Origin: Dipteris shenzhenensis
Taxonomy: Eukaryota > Polypodiophyta > Polypodiopsida > Gleicheniales
DNA length: 64,000 bases
NCBI GenBank assembly: GCA_047967505.1
Contig: CM106539.1
Strand: one strand, 5' to 3'
Shown here: in pieces, positions 44,751 through 55,829 of the stretch
Position numbering within the stretch: the first letter of the stretch is position 1
How the letters are laid out: each line of letters opens with the position of its first letter
Notes under the pieces: generated by a model
Databases searched by the model: none
The model's input: the letters and a program-made list of their open reading frames with translations, nothing else
Told to the model about the DNA's origin: nothing
Program-made: the position numbers and the translations under genes

Positions 44751-46439
44751 ATGGATATGGCTTCACAAAGCGTTGTCCCTCAGCAAGAGGAGGAGTTCAC
44801 CCAATCGGATTATTGGTGGAGCCAAGTTGATTTGGTAGGCAAGTATGACTCCAAGAAAGGAAGAGCTCGCAAGTTTAGATGCAGATGGTGTGGATTGGAG
44901 CGAGGAGGGAACCCTGATAGGGTCAAATGTCATCTTCTTGGCATTAAGGATGGGGGGATTGGGCTATGCTCCGTAATCTCACCACAAGAGAAGGAAAGGC
45001 TGCAAAGAGAGGTTGAAGAATTGCCCATTACAAAAAGGGCAAAGACAATGGCTTCCACTAGTGTAGGAGCTTCTTTAGGTGCTCATGCAGCACGTGTTCA
45101 GCAGGCCACCGCATTTCGGAGTCCTCTTCCCTCTGCTACTACAGCTTCTTCTTCTGTGAGTGCACATGGAGCTCCTGCTGATATTCCTGCTACATCTCGG
45201 TCTACTTCACATAGGCAGGGCATTCTTTACACATCATGGTATCCACAAAGGAAGGCACAAGTAGATGCAGCTCTGGCCCGATTTTTTTACTCCAATGGGA
45301 TTAGCTTCAATGTTGCTAGATCACCCTACTTCAAAGAGATGGTGTCAGAAATCAAAACATTTGGATCCACATATACCCCTCCCACATTTGATGCCTTGAG
45401 GGGCAAGCTTCTAGAGGATGAGGTGGTGGTAGTTAAGCAAGCTATTGAACCTGTGATAGAGAAATGGGTAAAGTATGGGGTAAGTTTGGTTGTAGATGGA
45501 TGGAGTGATGTGCGAAGTCACTCACTAGAGGGTATCCTTGCATATTGTAGGGGATTTGCACTCTACATACACTCCATAGAGTGTGGAGTGCAACAAAAAA
45601 CAGCACCTATATTGATGCAAATGTGGGTAGATGCAGTGGAATATGTGGGGCCGTCTAATGTTTTGCAACTTGTTTCAGATGGGGAAAATACCAATAAGGC
45701 AGCAGGTGCATTATTGGAGCAAGAGGGTAGATGGAATCAATATTACTCTCCCATGCATGCAGCTGCCTTTGTGTTGGACCCAGAGTTTCAACACAAGGCA
45801 AGTGCACAACAGAGTGATGCAGAGGTTGTTCGTGGTTGGAACCTCACTCTTCAGAAGATGGTGCCAACTCCTAATGGACGGCAGAGGATAAAAGACCAGC
45901 TTGCCAATTATTGCAATAACGAAGGCATGTATGGATGGCTAGATGCACAGCATGATAGGTAATATTAACTCATTTTAATTTTCAGATTCTAGGAACTTGT
46001 AATTTGTTATTTAATACAAAATTAAAAATATGAAATTTATGAGTTTTGGAATTTCAGATTTCGAGTTGGGGCTGTTACATGGTGGGAGGATTATGGAGCT
46101 GATTCCCCCGAGTTGCAAAAGCTTGCCATCCGCATTCTAAGCCAAGCTTGCACCTCCTCTTCTTGTGAGCGTTTGTGGAGTAGCTTTGCTTATATCCACA
46201 CAAAGAAGAGAAATCGTCTGCGAACGCAACGGGCCAATGATCTTGTCTTTGCTAATGCAAACTTGCGTTTGCTTAACAAGATGAGACACGAGTATATGCA
46301 TGACAAATATATTAGATTTCATAGCCCAGATGATGCCCACTCACCTGATGCTGATGATTTGTTAGTAGAGGAGAATGATGATGAGGAGGAGGAGGAGGCA
46401 GAGGTTGAGTCTCAGGATGAGGATGAGCTTATTATTTGA
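44751..46439 (+). pseudogene. hAT transposase with in-frame internal deletion, 529 aa
   Basis: The exons are 44751-45958 and 46058-46439, 1590 nt in frame. Residues about 15-70 form a BED zinc finger (WWSQVDLVGKYD, CRWCGLERGG, KCHLLG). Residues about 155-290 form the DUF659-type region with the first catalytic Asp (LVVDGWSDVRSHSLEG). LVSDGENTNKAAGALLE carries the second Asp. It then jumps straight to RWNQYYSPMHAAAFVLDPEF, so the C-x2-H/insertion region and most of the catalytic core up to the last helices are missing. The C-terminal dimerisation domain (SCERLWSSFAYIHTKKRNRL) and an acidic tail follow. The frame is open, so a truncated DNA-binding, dimerising protein could still be made. An upstream ATG at 44523 is less likely. 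Confidence 0.82.
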
Positions 46440-46880
46440 TTATATCATCCTCGATGTAGCCTTTTTTGGGTTTCAGCTTTCTTTTTGTTACTATGACATT
46501 TGGGCTTTGAAAGCTGAATTACCATTTATGAATCATGATTGGTTTCTTAAATATCATGAATCATGAATCATTTTTCCATTTTGTAACTTGTTATAGGATT
46601 TATAAATTATCCCACCTTGCGTGATTGAAATTTGCATTGTGTGATTGGTTGAACAATGAAACTTGAATATTCAAAGTTACAATCAATATTAATGGTACTA
46701 GGTAGAGCTATATCTTATTGTGCACTTTTTTTAAAGGTAGAGCACTCTAAATGTGTGTATGCATTACTCTAAACCCCCTTTTGTAAACCCCCTTGATGAC
46801 GTGGTGTTTCCCCGTTTCACCCCCTCTCAAAAATCCCGAAACGTTTCTGTTTCCCCGTTTCCCGTAACTCTGCCAGGAGA

Positions 46881-48318
46881 TGACTCGTCAAAAGTGTTTG
46901 CTTTGTGGAGAGGCATCTTTCATTGGCTGAATCAAGCTGGGTTTCGGACGTTGGGAGATATGCGAGGGTTCTCCTTGTGCTGAATCTGGCCTCTGCAATT
47001 AGAGATTGTGCTATTGCAGATCTGGAGATTCAGGAATGAGGTGGCCATTAGGAGAGCCTCTCTCATGGCCTCCATTGGGATTCAGTAACTAACATCCAAA
47101 AAGAGAGACGTCTGCAAGATGTGATCCTGTCTTTGCAAAAGGCTATTCGTATTTTGGGCCTGCAGAGCCCTTGCGCTGTGTGTGCTATCAGCGTGTACAG
47201 CAGGAATGCTTCCCTTCTCTTGAAACTCTCCCGTTGAATATATTTAAATCTCCCATATTTCAAAAAACAAGTATAAAAAACACTAGAGCTCGTACAGCTC
47301 TGCATAAGAGCAGGAATGCTTCCTTTGTCTTGAAATTCTCCCCTTTGACCAATCTAAGTATCCTATATACCAAAAAGTAAACTAAAAATAAATTAGAGGT
47401 ACTACTGCAACACCAAGGTTATGTCGGGTATTAAGACTCTTTTATTATGCTTCCTTTCACTGTATGGAACTGTAGTCCTTCAGGGGCATATTCCAGACCT
47501 CTGCTTACGCTTCCCACCTGCTTTTTTAGCTATGAGCCAATTGCTGTAAACAAGTCATTAGGGTACGTGCAAGTGCTTATATTCATTTTGAAGCTAAGCT
47601 GAACAGCGTACGGGCAAGATAAAGAGGTTTCCTACAGACCTGACAATCTACATCGTGTCCAATTTATGCATCATTGCTTTCCTCACTTTGCTCAGGTTCT
47701 GGCCTGAAGTTGGGATTTCTAGTCTCAGAAGTGGGCATACAGCTCCAAGCCATTCTAAGTTAATAAAAAAATTTTGGGCCTGATGGAATTAAGTCTGAAT
47801 TTCACCTAAAGTTTAAGCATACGACTGCAACCATTTTGAAAAATATGTTTTAAAATTTGCAGTTGATAGGATACATCAAATTCCTGGAGTGACACAAAGC
47901 TCCAAGACATCGAAGAGGAATCATGTTAGATAAATAACAAATTTGGGACAGATGGAGTTAAGGAAACTCAAATTTACGTACAAATTAAGCATACAACTAT
48001 AAGCATTTTGAAAAGTACATCAACTATCTGCTTTTCACTCCAGCAGATAGTTAATAGGGGATTGTACCAGTAGTGCATTGGGTCCACTAAGTTGTAAGCA
48101 TTTTGAAAAATACATCCGACTATCTGCTTTTCACTCCAGGAGATAATGAACAGGGGATTGGACCAGTAGTGCATTTGGTCCACTATAACTTAAGCATACA
48201 TTTTGAAAAATACATGGACTATTCAAGTAGCGCATTTGGTCCACCATCGGCGAGGAACTTCAAAGGAGAGGATCTGTGCTGAAATCGAGTAGTCTCCTTT
48301 TTTGTCTTAATGAACAAT
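46881..48318. other. Gene-free stretch with two sets of tandem duplications
   Basis: A roughly 120-bp direct duplication (agcaggaatgcttcc---cttgaaa-tctccc) lies at about 47200-47385. A three-unit tandem repeat of about 105, 85 and 55 bp (attttgaaaa-tacat-actatctgcttttcactcc) lies at about 48005-48243, next to the 3' end of the gene that follows. No coding frame was found. Confidence 0.5.
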
Positions 48319-49440
48319 TCAACGCACCTTCTCATCCTTTAGGGGTTCCTTTGATCGTTGTTCGTATTTCTTGAGAGTGTGTTCTACCATAAACCCTTTC
48401 GAATTCTGGAAAATGTCGAAAGCTTTTACCACAGATTGGATAAGCTCGTCGCAGGTTTCCTTGAGCTTCCCCAATTCTTCAAGTTCTTTCGCGATTGTCC
48501 TCAGAAACCGATCCTCGCCCAGAGCAGTCAGGCTTTCAATTTTCGTTGCATTTTTGGCCTGGCGACCAAGCTTCTGTAAATCATTCTGGACGCGTTCTAC
48601 TTCAGGCTGGACCTGACTTAATCTGCCGACTATGCGGCCGGCTTGCTCTTGGGCGTCGTCCAAAATCTCTTGTCGGCGTACGAGCTTACTCACCAGTTTC
48701 TGAAGCTTTCGCAATTCAACGCCTGCAACGCTAAGCACTGAGACACTAGCCACGCCAGACACAAATGAACCGGTATCTAACACGAGAGCCACTGCTGCGG
48801 CAGTACCAGCAGCAGCTGCGGCCGGTGGAATTACCAAACTGATGACCAGCACTGCCGAAGCCGCAACTATTAGCCCCACGGAGGCCCATTGCAACCGCGC
48901 GGCTTTTTCGTCTGCTCTTTCCTCGAGCTCCTCGCAGGCCTGGTTGCACAGGACGATCACCTCTTCGTACTTCGTCTTTGCCATCTCTATTTTCTTGAAG
49001 ATGGAATCCGGCAAATTCAACTGCTGGATGTTCACAAGCTGTAGCCCCTCCATAGCTCTATCCTGCTGGTTGTGCTTCACGTTGTCGCCCACCATAGCGA
49101 GCGTCTCCAATTCCGACATGGAAAGATTGGCGTGCTTCTGGATAGTCAATGCGACGTCCTTGGCTTCCGCAGTGGCTTCGTAATAGGCTTCAAGGATGTC
49201 GAAGTTGGACTTTCGGTTGTGATCTTTGGCGGAGCGGATGAAACTCACGACAGCCTGATCGAATCGCATGAGACTCGAGAGGACGAAAGTGAGGGTAGTG
49301 ACAGTACCAGGCTGGAGAGAGTGGAGAGACTTGGTAACATCTTCAAGGCAAGTTTGAATAGGATCGAGGGACTGAGGTACGCGGTCTGTAAGTGGTGTTG
49401 TCAAATCTGGATGTTGAGCTCGACCTGAGCAATTCCCCAT
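48319..49440 (-). CDS. Predicted N-myristoylated coiled-coil membrane protein, 373 aa
   Basis: An intron-less gene. The start MGNCSGRAQH at 49440 is preferred over the ATG at 49482. A TATA box (TATAAATA, 49514-49507) puts transcription start near 49480, and MGNCS is a classical N-myristoylation (Gly2) and palmitoylation (Cys4) signal. Residues 20-175 are mainly helical. Residues about 185-245 hold a long hydrophobic segment (ASVGLIVAASAVLVISLVIP, then Ala/Val-rich), enough for a membrane hairpin. Residues 250-373 are amphipathic, coiled-coil-like helices rich in Glu/Lys/Gln. This helix - membrane hairpin - helix plan is seen in plant UPF0496-like proteins and in alpha-helical membrane-inserting proteins. 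I cannot assign a family. It is likely a real host gene. Confidence 0.72.
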   Translation of the reverse strand: MGNCSGRAQHPDLTTPLTDRVPQSLDPIQTCLEDVTKSLHSLQPGTVTTLTFVLSSLMRFDQAVVSFIRSAKDHNRKSNFDILEAYYEATAEAKDVALTIQKHANLSMSELETLAMVGDNVKHNQQDRAMEGLQLVNIQQLNLPDSIFKKIEMAKTKYEEVIVLCNQACEELEERADEKAARLQWASVGLIVAASAVLVISLVIPPAAAAAGTAAAVALVLDTGSFVSGVASVSVLSVAGVELRKLQKLVSKLVRRQEILDDAQEQAGRIVGRLSQVQPEVERVQNDLQKLGRQAKNATKIESLTALGEDRFLRTIAKELEELGKLKETCDELIQSVVKAFDIFQNSKGFMVEHTLKKYEQRSKEPLKDEKVR

Positions 49441-49506
49441 AGATGCGAGTTTGCTGAGATGTGGGAGGAAGAAGATATGCAAAACAGGACGAGAGTGGAC
49501 TATATG

Positions 49507-49514
49507 TATTTATA
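49507..49514 (-). promoter_or_regulatory. TATA box for the myristoylated-protein gene
   Basis: Minus-strand TATAAATA lies 67 bp upstream of the preferred ATG (49440) and 25 bp upstream of the alternative ATG, which would therefore fall at the transcription start. Confidence 0.6.
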
Positions 49515-49769
49515 GAAGACACGTAGATAGCGTAACTCGGAGGTACTTCGACAACTTTGACAACGCATAAAAGAACGAAGATACGTGGAGAATTGCAGCG
49601 ACACGCGGCATCAGCTACCAATTGTGCCCCCATCAGCTACCAATTGTGCCCCCGCACCATGATGATGTGGCAACCTCAGGGAAGTCAAGACAGGGCTGAT
49701 GGGGGGGGGGGGGGCTGAAGAAGCTGCTATTGGGGGGAGGCAGGGGGAGGGGGGCACGTGGTGAGGATG

Positions 49770-49925
49770 ACCATGGGCCAATCCATCATTGTTGCGGACA
49801 CGTGGAAACAGGCCCTAAGAGTAGGTCCCCCATACACAAGAAAAACACCCCGTGGCCAATCCATCATTATCACGGACACATGGAAACAGGTCCTAAGAGT
49901 AGGTCCCCCCATGCACACGAAAAAA
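49770..49925. repeat. Two-unit ~76-bp tandem repeat
   Basis: ggccaatccatcatt-tt/at-cggacac-tggaaacagg-cctaagagtaggtccccc occurs twice in a row. A G homopolymer (49699-49712) lies just upstream. Confidence 0.8.
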
Positions 49926-50138
49926 ACTCTCGGATCTTCTGTAAGTGCAATCGTGTCACCCCCCAACCCCCTTCAAGCCCTCTATATGGGAAATGAACCG
50001 CGATTGCACTTTCCTCCCTAAAAGCGCTCCCTCAGCCCACCATTCCCCTACACAAAGCTCTACTTTCCTCCCTGAAAAATGCTCCCTAGGCCCATTCCCC
50101 TATACAAAGCTCTAGTGTCAACTCTTTGAAGTTGTCCA

Positions 50139-50142
<4 letters not shown>

Positions 50143-50199
<57 letters not shown>

Positions 50200-50213
50200 C
50201 TTCTTCTTCTTCT
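50143..50213. repeat. (CT)n and (TTC)n microsatellite
   Basis: A run of about 25 CT units followed by TTC triplets. The open frames across it are Arg/Glu repeats without meaning. Confidence 0.9.
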
Positions 50214-50829
50214 TCCCTTTCCATCAAGGTCCACGATCGGATAGAATGACATCCCACCGTCCGATTGCGACAACTTCTTAATGAGAAGTCCAATCGCAGC
50301 ATGAGAGCAGTTTGTCTCAATCGTCCCCACCTCTCTCATCACCATCGAATGTAAGAGCTATGAGTTGGCAAGCAAAACATCAATCCACCATTGCCATCAT
50401 CATCAACCTCCCATAGGTCCTCAACATACATGAAAAGCCCACATGGGGCTTTTTCTCAAAATCAACATGGTGAGCAGTGGATCTTGATTTTGAGCAAAAG
50501 CCCCATCGGGCTTTTCACTTATGCTCTCTCCCCTTTTTCCCAAGTTTGCACATTTGCATTTACTATTTGTATGTCCCCCTTGTGACAAAAATCACACTTA
50601 AATTAGTTGGGAGTATTAGTTTTAGAGAGAACAAGAGGGGTAAAAAGTAGGAGGGAAAATATGGGTGAAAAGTAGGAGGCCGATCGTCGTCTCTAGCTAG
50701 GAGGTGATAAGGCTGTAATGCCCTTTTTTTGAGTCAGAGCTACGCTTTGTAGTTCACTCTATGGTTGTAGAGAAGTGCATGGGACCAAATGACACTTCTT
50801 TCAACATTTTGGGTCACTGTGCAACTGGG

Positions 50830-51950
50830 ACATTTAACGGAACTCCTTAATTATTGCATTCGGAGGGGTGTCTTCCTCCTTTAGTAAACCAAGGAGTGAT
50901 TAAGCTCATCCGAAAGTCTATTAATAGAATTCGACCAGGTGATTGGTGACCCTTGACAATGCTCAGTGCTGCCTCCAAGGATCTCGCCAAAGCAATGGTG
51001 AACCAAATCAAGTTTATTCTTGACAGGGCTCTCCACTCGTGACAATACAGGTTTCTCAATGGAAGAAACATACATGATTCAATCCTCAACATGCTCTTAG
51101 AAGAGAAGGGTCAATTTGATGTCCTATTCAATACTATGTTCTTCAATGCTACTACAGTTGTCATTTGGTGTTCTATTGATCGAGCTGTTGATCAAGCTCT
51201 TAGCTATTGATCAAGCTATTGCTCACAACCTGAAGTTCATCTTGATTAATCTAGACCTTGAGAACCATACGATTGAGTGACCTGGTCCTTTATCATGCAT
51301 TTATGAGGAAGCTTGGATTTGGTGCAGGTTTTTACCGAATGACACATGCATTCTGCACTAATGCCATAGCTATTGTATCTGTAAGCAGGTACTATTGTAT
51401 TGCGTAGATCTAATCAACTAGGGTACCCACTAGCACCCTTGCTATTTGCAATAGTGACAGAACTGTCGTTACTACAACAAATTTATTACCATACAAATGC
51501 TAGATCCCTTAAAGGTTTATGACTTCTTGATGGTGCCCAATTCACCTCGCAATTTTTCCCAAATGACAATGCAAATCTATTGCAAGTGGATGCCGCAAAT
51601 ATTGATAAACTGATATCATTGTACACTAAGTTTGCAGACTCCAGGGTTAATGATAGCAAAATAGTAGCCTTGTACCTTGGCTGGGTTCAACTCCACAATG
51701 CCTGTTTCAATAGGGCTTTCAAATGCTAGAGACATATTTAGACATATTAGATGTCCGCTCGGTACACTGAAGTAGAGACTTGATTGGTGTATCGCCAAAT
51801 ACATATGAAATTTCACAAATGGTGTGAAAGACCTTTGTCACTTTCACGCAGCTGATAGTATTGAGACATATTCTTTCCCCAGTGGTAGTTTTATCTTCTA
51901 CACTATTTCTGTTCACTTAAGGAGGATTTGCAGAGGTGGAACGACTCTCT
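50830..51950 (+). pseudogene. LINE reverse transcriptase relic
   Basis: Translation gives IKLIRKSINRIRPGDW-PLTML, then KDLAKAMVNQIKFILDRALHS and YRFLNGRNIHDSILNMLLEE (about 50900-51110). These match the fingers region of L1-type RT (W-RPL-mLn--yKilAKala-Rl---L---I---Q-gFl-gR-I-dni). Downstream only traces remain among stops. It is heavily decayed. Confidence 0.7.
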
Positions 51951-52319
51951 AAAGATGTGCTTTGGTTCAATGGCTTGCTTTTCCATGGGAATATGCAATC
52001 TACCCCAAGTTAGCAAGGGGGTTGGGGCTAGAGCCCTTTAAAGCCAAATGCAAACATCTATGTTGCAGGTGGCTTTTGTGCATGCACTCCCATCAACCTT
52101 AGGATTTTCATTTGTAGTGAAAGTTTTGTGTCAAGCTCCCTAGGAGTTGTGCAACTTGTGTTGTTACTCTTTCTGTACCTCTATAAATTTTATTTGTCAC
52201 TCTTTTTGTACCTTTATAAATTTTTGTGCAACTTGTGTTGTCACTCTTTCTGTACCTTTATATTTTTAAAAAAACTTTGAATTAATTTCTTTTTTCTTTC
52301 CGAAACAAGAATAAAAATG

Positions 52320-52600
52320 TATGATTAAACTAAAGGGGAAGGAGTGCCAATTAAGGGGAAGGAGTGCCAATTAAAGGGAAGGAGGAACAATCCAGGGGGC
52401 ATTAATAAAGGGGGGCATTAATAAAGGGGGGCATTAAGGAGTTAGGAGGCATGAAATTAAGGAGGGGGGATGGGTCATTATGAATTGTATGTTCCCAATA
52501 GGCATGTAATAGTCCTTTAATAAAGGGGAAGAAGGAATAATGGAGGGGGCATTAATAAAGGGGACATTAAGGAGTATGGGGGCATGAAATTAGGGAGGTG
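52320..52600. repeat. Purine-rich short tandem repeats
   Basis: ttaaggggaaggagtgccaa is repeated at 52331-52375, and ggggggcattaataaa occurs three times at 52395-52440, with a looser second block at 52530-52570. Confidence 0.7.
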
Positions 52601-52950
52601 TCATTCATGAATTGTACGGCTCACAATAGGCATGTAATAATGCTTTGTAGTGTAGGGCTCATGTTTTGGAATAGGAGATCAAGGGTTCTATTCTTTTCTT
52701 GAACCTTTGGGGGAAGGAATGTGCACCGTTCTCCCCCCCCCCAAACATGAGTTGTGAATTTCAGAACAAAAAATAAATACCTCGACATAGTTTGTAAAGG
52801 ATTTACCTATGCTTAGAATAGATTAACCTATGCACAAACATAAGTTAATTAGCCTCTATGGGCCAAAACAAATATGAGTAGAAGTGAGCCAAAATTTTCC
52901 CCATTGAACAAAAATGAGTAGAAAACATGTAGACTCTCCCCCACATCATC

Positions 52951-52966
52951 CCCCCCCCCCCCCCCG

Positions 52967-53007
<41 letters not shown>
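52951..53007. repeat. Poly-C followed by (CT)n microsatellite
   Basis: About 17 C then CCCTCT and about 20 CT units. A two-unit tandem repeat (agatactatccctataaaaa) follows at 53042-53112. Confidence 0.9.
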
Positions 53008-53010
<3 letters not shown>

Positions 53011-53511
53011 AATGGTTAAATGAGGAGGGTGCATCTTGGTTAGATACTATCCCTATAAAAACTAGTGCCAAATAGGTTGAACTTGGTCAGATACTATCCC
53101 TATAAAAACTAGCGAATAGGTTGAAGTTGACGTCACAATTGGCCAACATGAGAAGACAAGTTGCCATAGAATACTTGTATATTCTTAGAGATAATGGTAG
53201 ATATTGGCTCAACATTGGAAGAATAAGAATTTGTAAATAAAATGCTCAAAAGTCTACCCCCATCATATGAAGAAACTTCTTATGAAAAAGGAAGAAATCA
53301 CACTTCTTTCCACGTACAAGCTAGAAGAAATGGACCTAATGGAAGGAGTGTTCACATAGCCTTAATACTAGAGACAAAGTTCACAAGCAAGTGTAAGCAT
53401 TTTCATACTTCACATAATCGGATAAAAGAGAACCTACATAGGCAATGCAAAAGCTTAATAAAAGAGAAAGATCAACTGTCCAAGAAGACAATGGTAGAGA
53501 GTAGTTGTCAC

Positions 53512-53660
53512 TGTTGGGGTAAAGGGCAGTGTGCCCACCCACTTGTACAGTGCCCATGTATACTCATATATATATATGATAGAGGAATAAGCTGGAGTAG
53601 CTTTTGCTCCACCACTTTTGGTGTCTCCGTATTCCTTTGTGTGTGCTCTCCTCTCTCACA
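53512..53660 (+). repeat. Left LTR of the 6.76-kb copia element
   Basis: Starts TGTTGGGGTAAAGGGC, ends CTCTCTCACA, 149 bp, with a short (TA)n run and a possible promoter TATATATATATGATAG. Confidence 0.92.
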
Positions 53661-53662
53661 AC

Positions 53663-53674
53663 TGGTATCAGAGC
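53663..53674 (+). promoter_or_regulatory. Primer binding site (initiator tRNA-Met)
   Basis: TGGTATCAGAGC lies 2 bp after the LTR. Confidence 0.92.
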
Positions 53675-55829
53675 CCATGGCATTCGATCTACGAGGAGCT
53701 CGGTGAGAGGAGAACGGGCACTGCTTCGAGAGATCTACCGGGAGCTTTGGAGAGCTTGATTCTCTCATTCACGGAGAGATTTTGGGTAGACATCATCCAA
53801 ATCTGTTTGCTCTACAATGCAGCTACAAGAATCACTTTGGGTTATCTTCCAGCGCTCCAGTGCTCTAGCAACCTAGGGTTGGAAGGAGATCGCTGTCCGT
53901 TGGTCTTGACGTTGTCTCATGGGAGCCTATCGTTGGCTGTTGATGCATCCTTTGCAGTAAGTGGCTGGACGTTGTGTGCTTGTTGGAGGCGTTGGTTATC
54001 ATGGGCAGCTAGTAGATAGGCGTCAAGAGCAATTGTTGCTGCTATTCTGTGAGCCAGGAGTCGGTTGGTGAGCAACTTCTTTGGCGTAGGAGACCGTGAA
54101 GGAGCGCTGGAGAGCTGCATATGCAACTTGTGGTGGAGTTCGCACAGTCCTCCGATTGCGATTCCGTCGATGCCAGGCTTCCTAAAAATTTGCAATTGTG
54201 CTATCTATAACCTCATATCGAGGTTTCCTCCCTGCAGATTTGGGTCTTATTTTGGCGCCATAGCCATTCTTGGCACTTGCAGGTTCCAGTCTTGGCATAG
54301 TTCTTTGCCATTGTCTCTAGCTCATCTGGGAGCTGTTGGGGAGCCTCTGGATTGCATGTTTGATGTAGTCGTATGCCTGGGAGATAGCCGGTGTTGCATT
54401 TGAGGCCTTGGAGCTGAGCATTGGCTGATTTTGGTCTCTTTGCGGGACATTTTGCAGAAGTACGCCTTGTGGACATTGTGTGGGATATGTGCTTGTGCAC
54501 TATGCAGCTTCTTTTGGTTGCAGTTGAGCTTTGTTAGCTCGTGTTTTCCCGTGCATTTGGGTCCTTGTATGGACATACTCTGGTGCATCTTAGTCCTTGT
54601 GAACATTCCGTTACAGCTAATCAGTGGGTTGTATATCTTTTTTGCAGATACATCACTTTGGTAGTGGCAGTGACACATGCTTTGACAGTGGTACATGCCT
54701 GGTTGAGATGCATTGACAGTTTGTTGGATGCATGGTTATTTGCCTATGTTGGATACATACGGTGGTACGGTGATGTATAGAGATCCTGTCAAATGAGCAT
54801 TCTTTGGAGCTGTTTTCAGGGCTGATTTGATACCGTATTCGGGGCTGATTTTATGGCATTGTGTTTGCCATTGGTCAGGACATTACAATTGCTGCTGTTG
54901 CTGTTTTTATGACAAAACAGTCATTTTCAGGACTAAATATCTCTTTTTTGGTGCGGAATTGCACTTTGTGCCAAACTGGAAAGTTGTAGTTCAAAGAAAA
55001 TACTACAACTTTGCTTTTGGAAGCAAGTTGATCCGGTATAAGCTGCAGGAGTTACAGCCTCTGCAAAACCACAAATAGTTGCAGTCTACTATCTATCTGT
55101 GACCAATGTGCAGGAAGCTATTTTCCAGGTGAGAATATCTGAGAATCCACAAGGATTTGGCTCTTGAGGTCAACTGACAAGTTGTAGATCTTTTACCAGC
55201 TACAACTTTGCTGTTTACAGCTTTGGCATCCGGTCTTTCAGTGAAAAGATATCACTGTTCAAAAATAGAGACAGCGTGTTATTTTGCCCAAAGTGGCTGT
55301 GAGGTATTGTTGTAGGAATTTCTCTTGCACAACAGTGAATTGGGAACTCACAGTAAATTACAGAAAGTGATTGGGATCTCACTTCAGTCCAAGGGCATTA
55401 TTGGCATTTTGGCAAATCACTTTGGCACATTTGGCAAGTGGTGAATGCTTGATTTTGTTGCCAAAGGATTGCACACTTGAGGTGATGCATTGGTGTTGCA
55501 GGAAATGCCATTTCGATGCATTGTGGATTTGCATTGGTGGATGCCGCACTGATGTTTATGGATAGTTGAGCTGGGCTCCTATTGCCATTGGTTGAGCAGG
55601 CATTGCTCATTTGGTTCAGTGCATTTCTTACTTGGATTGCCAGGCATTGGCAGGTTACTGGGCTGCATATATTCTTGTTTATGCCTCTTTATGGCTGAGT
55701 GCTTTTGAGCATTGGATCAGCCAATTTATTTGGAGACCTGATTGGTCTAGACAACACTATATTTTTTGGTCATTTGGGTTGCCTATTGCACTATACTGCT
55801 CTTTGGTTGTGACCTATTGTGCCACAGAT
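53675..55829 (+). other. Long leader between primer site and gag
   Basis: About 2.1 kb rich in T and G with recurring catttggcag/ttgcag-type words. Its frames are Cys/Trp-rich and have no start context. The other two copia elements here (6430-7090 and 61076-62418) have leaders with the same composition. Confidence 0.55.

Larger units (their letters stand above)
44267..46872 (+). mobile_element. hAT DNA transposon with 8-bp target duplication
   Basis: The left end CATAGTTACACTGAAACACC and the right end (inverse) CAGAGTTACGGGAAACGGGG form short hAT-type inverted repeats. The flanks are CTAGGAGA (44259-44266) and CCAGGAGA (46873-46880), a 7/8 match and the 8-bp duplication size of hAT. The left 230 bp hold many copies of CCGAAACG-like motifs. 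The single gene inside has lost its middle, so the element is non-autonomous. Confidence 0.88.

Noticed and set aside
50060-50345. Arg-Glu repeat proteins
   Set aside because: Translation of the (CT)n microsatellite on the minus strand. The same applies to 52849-53034.
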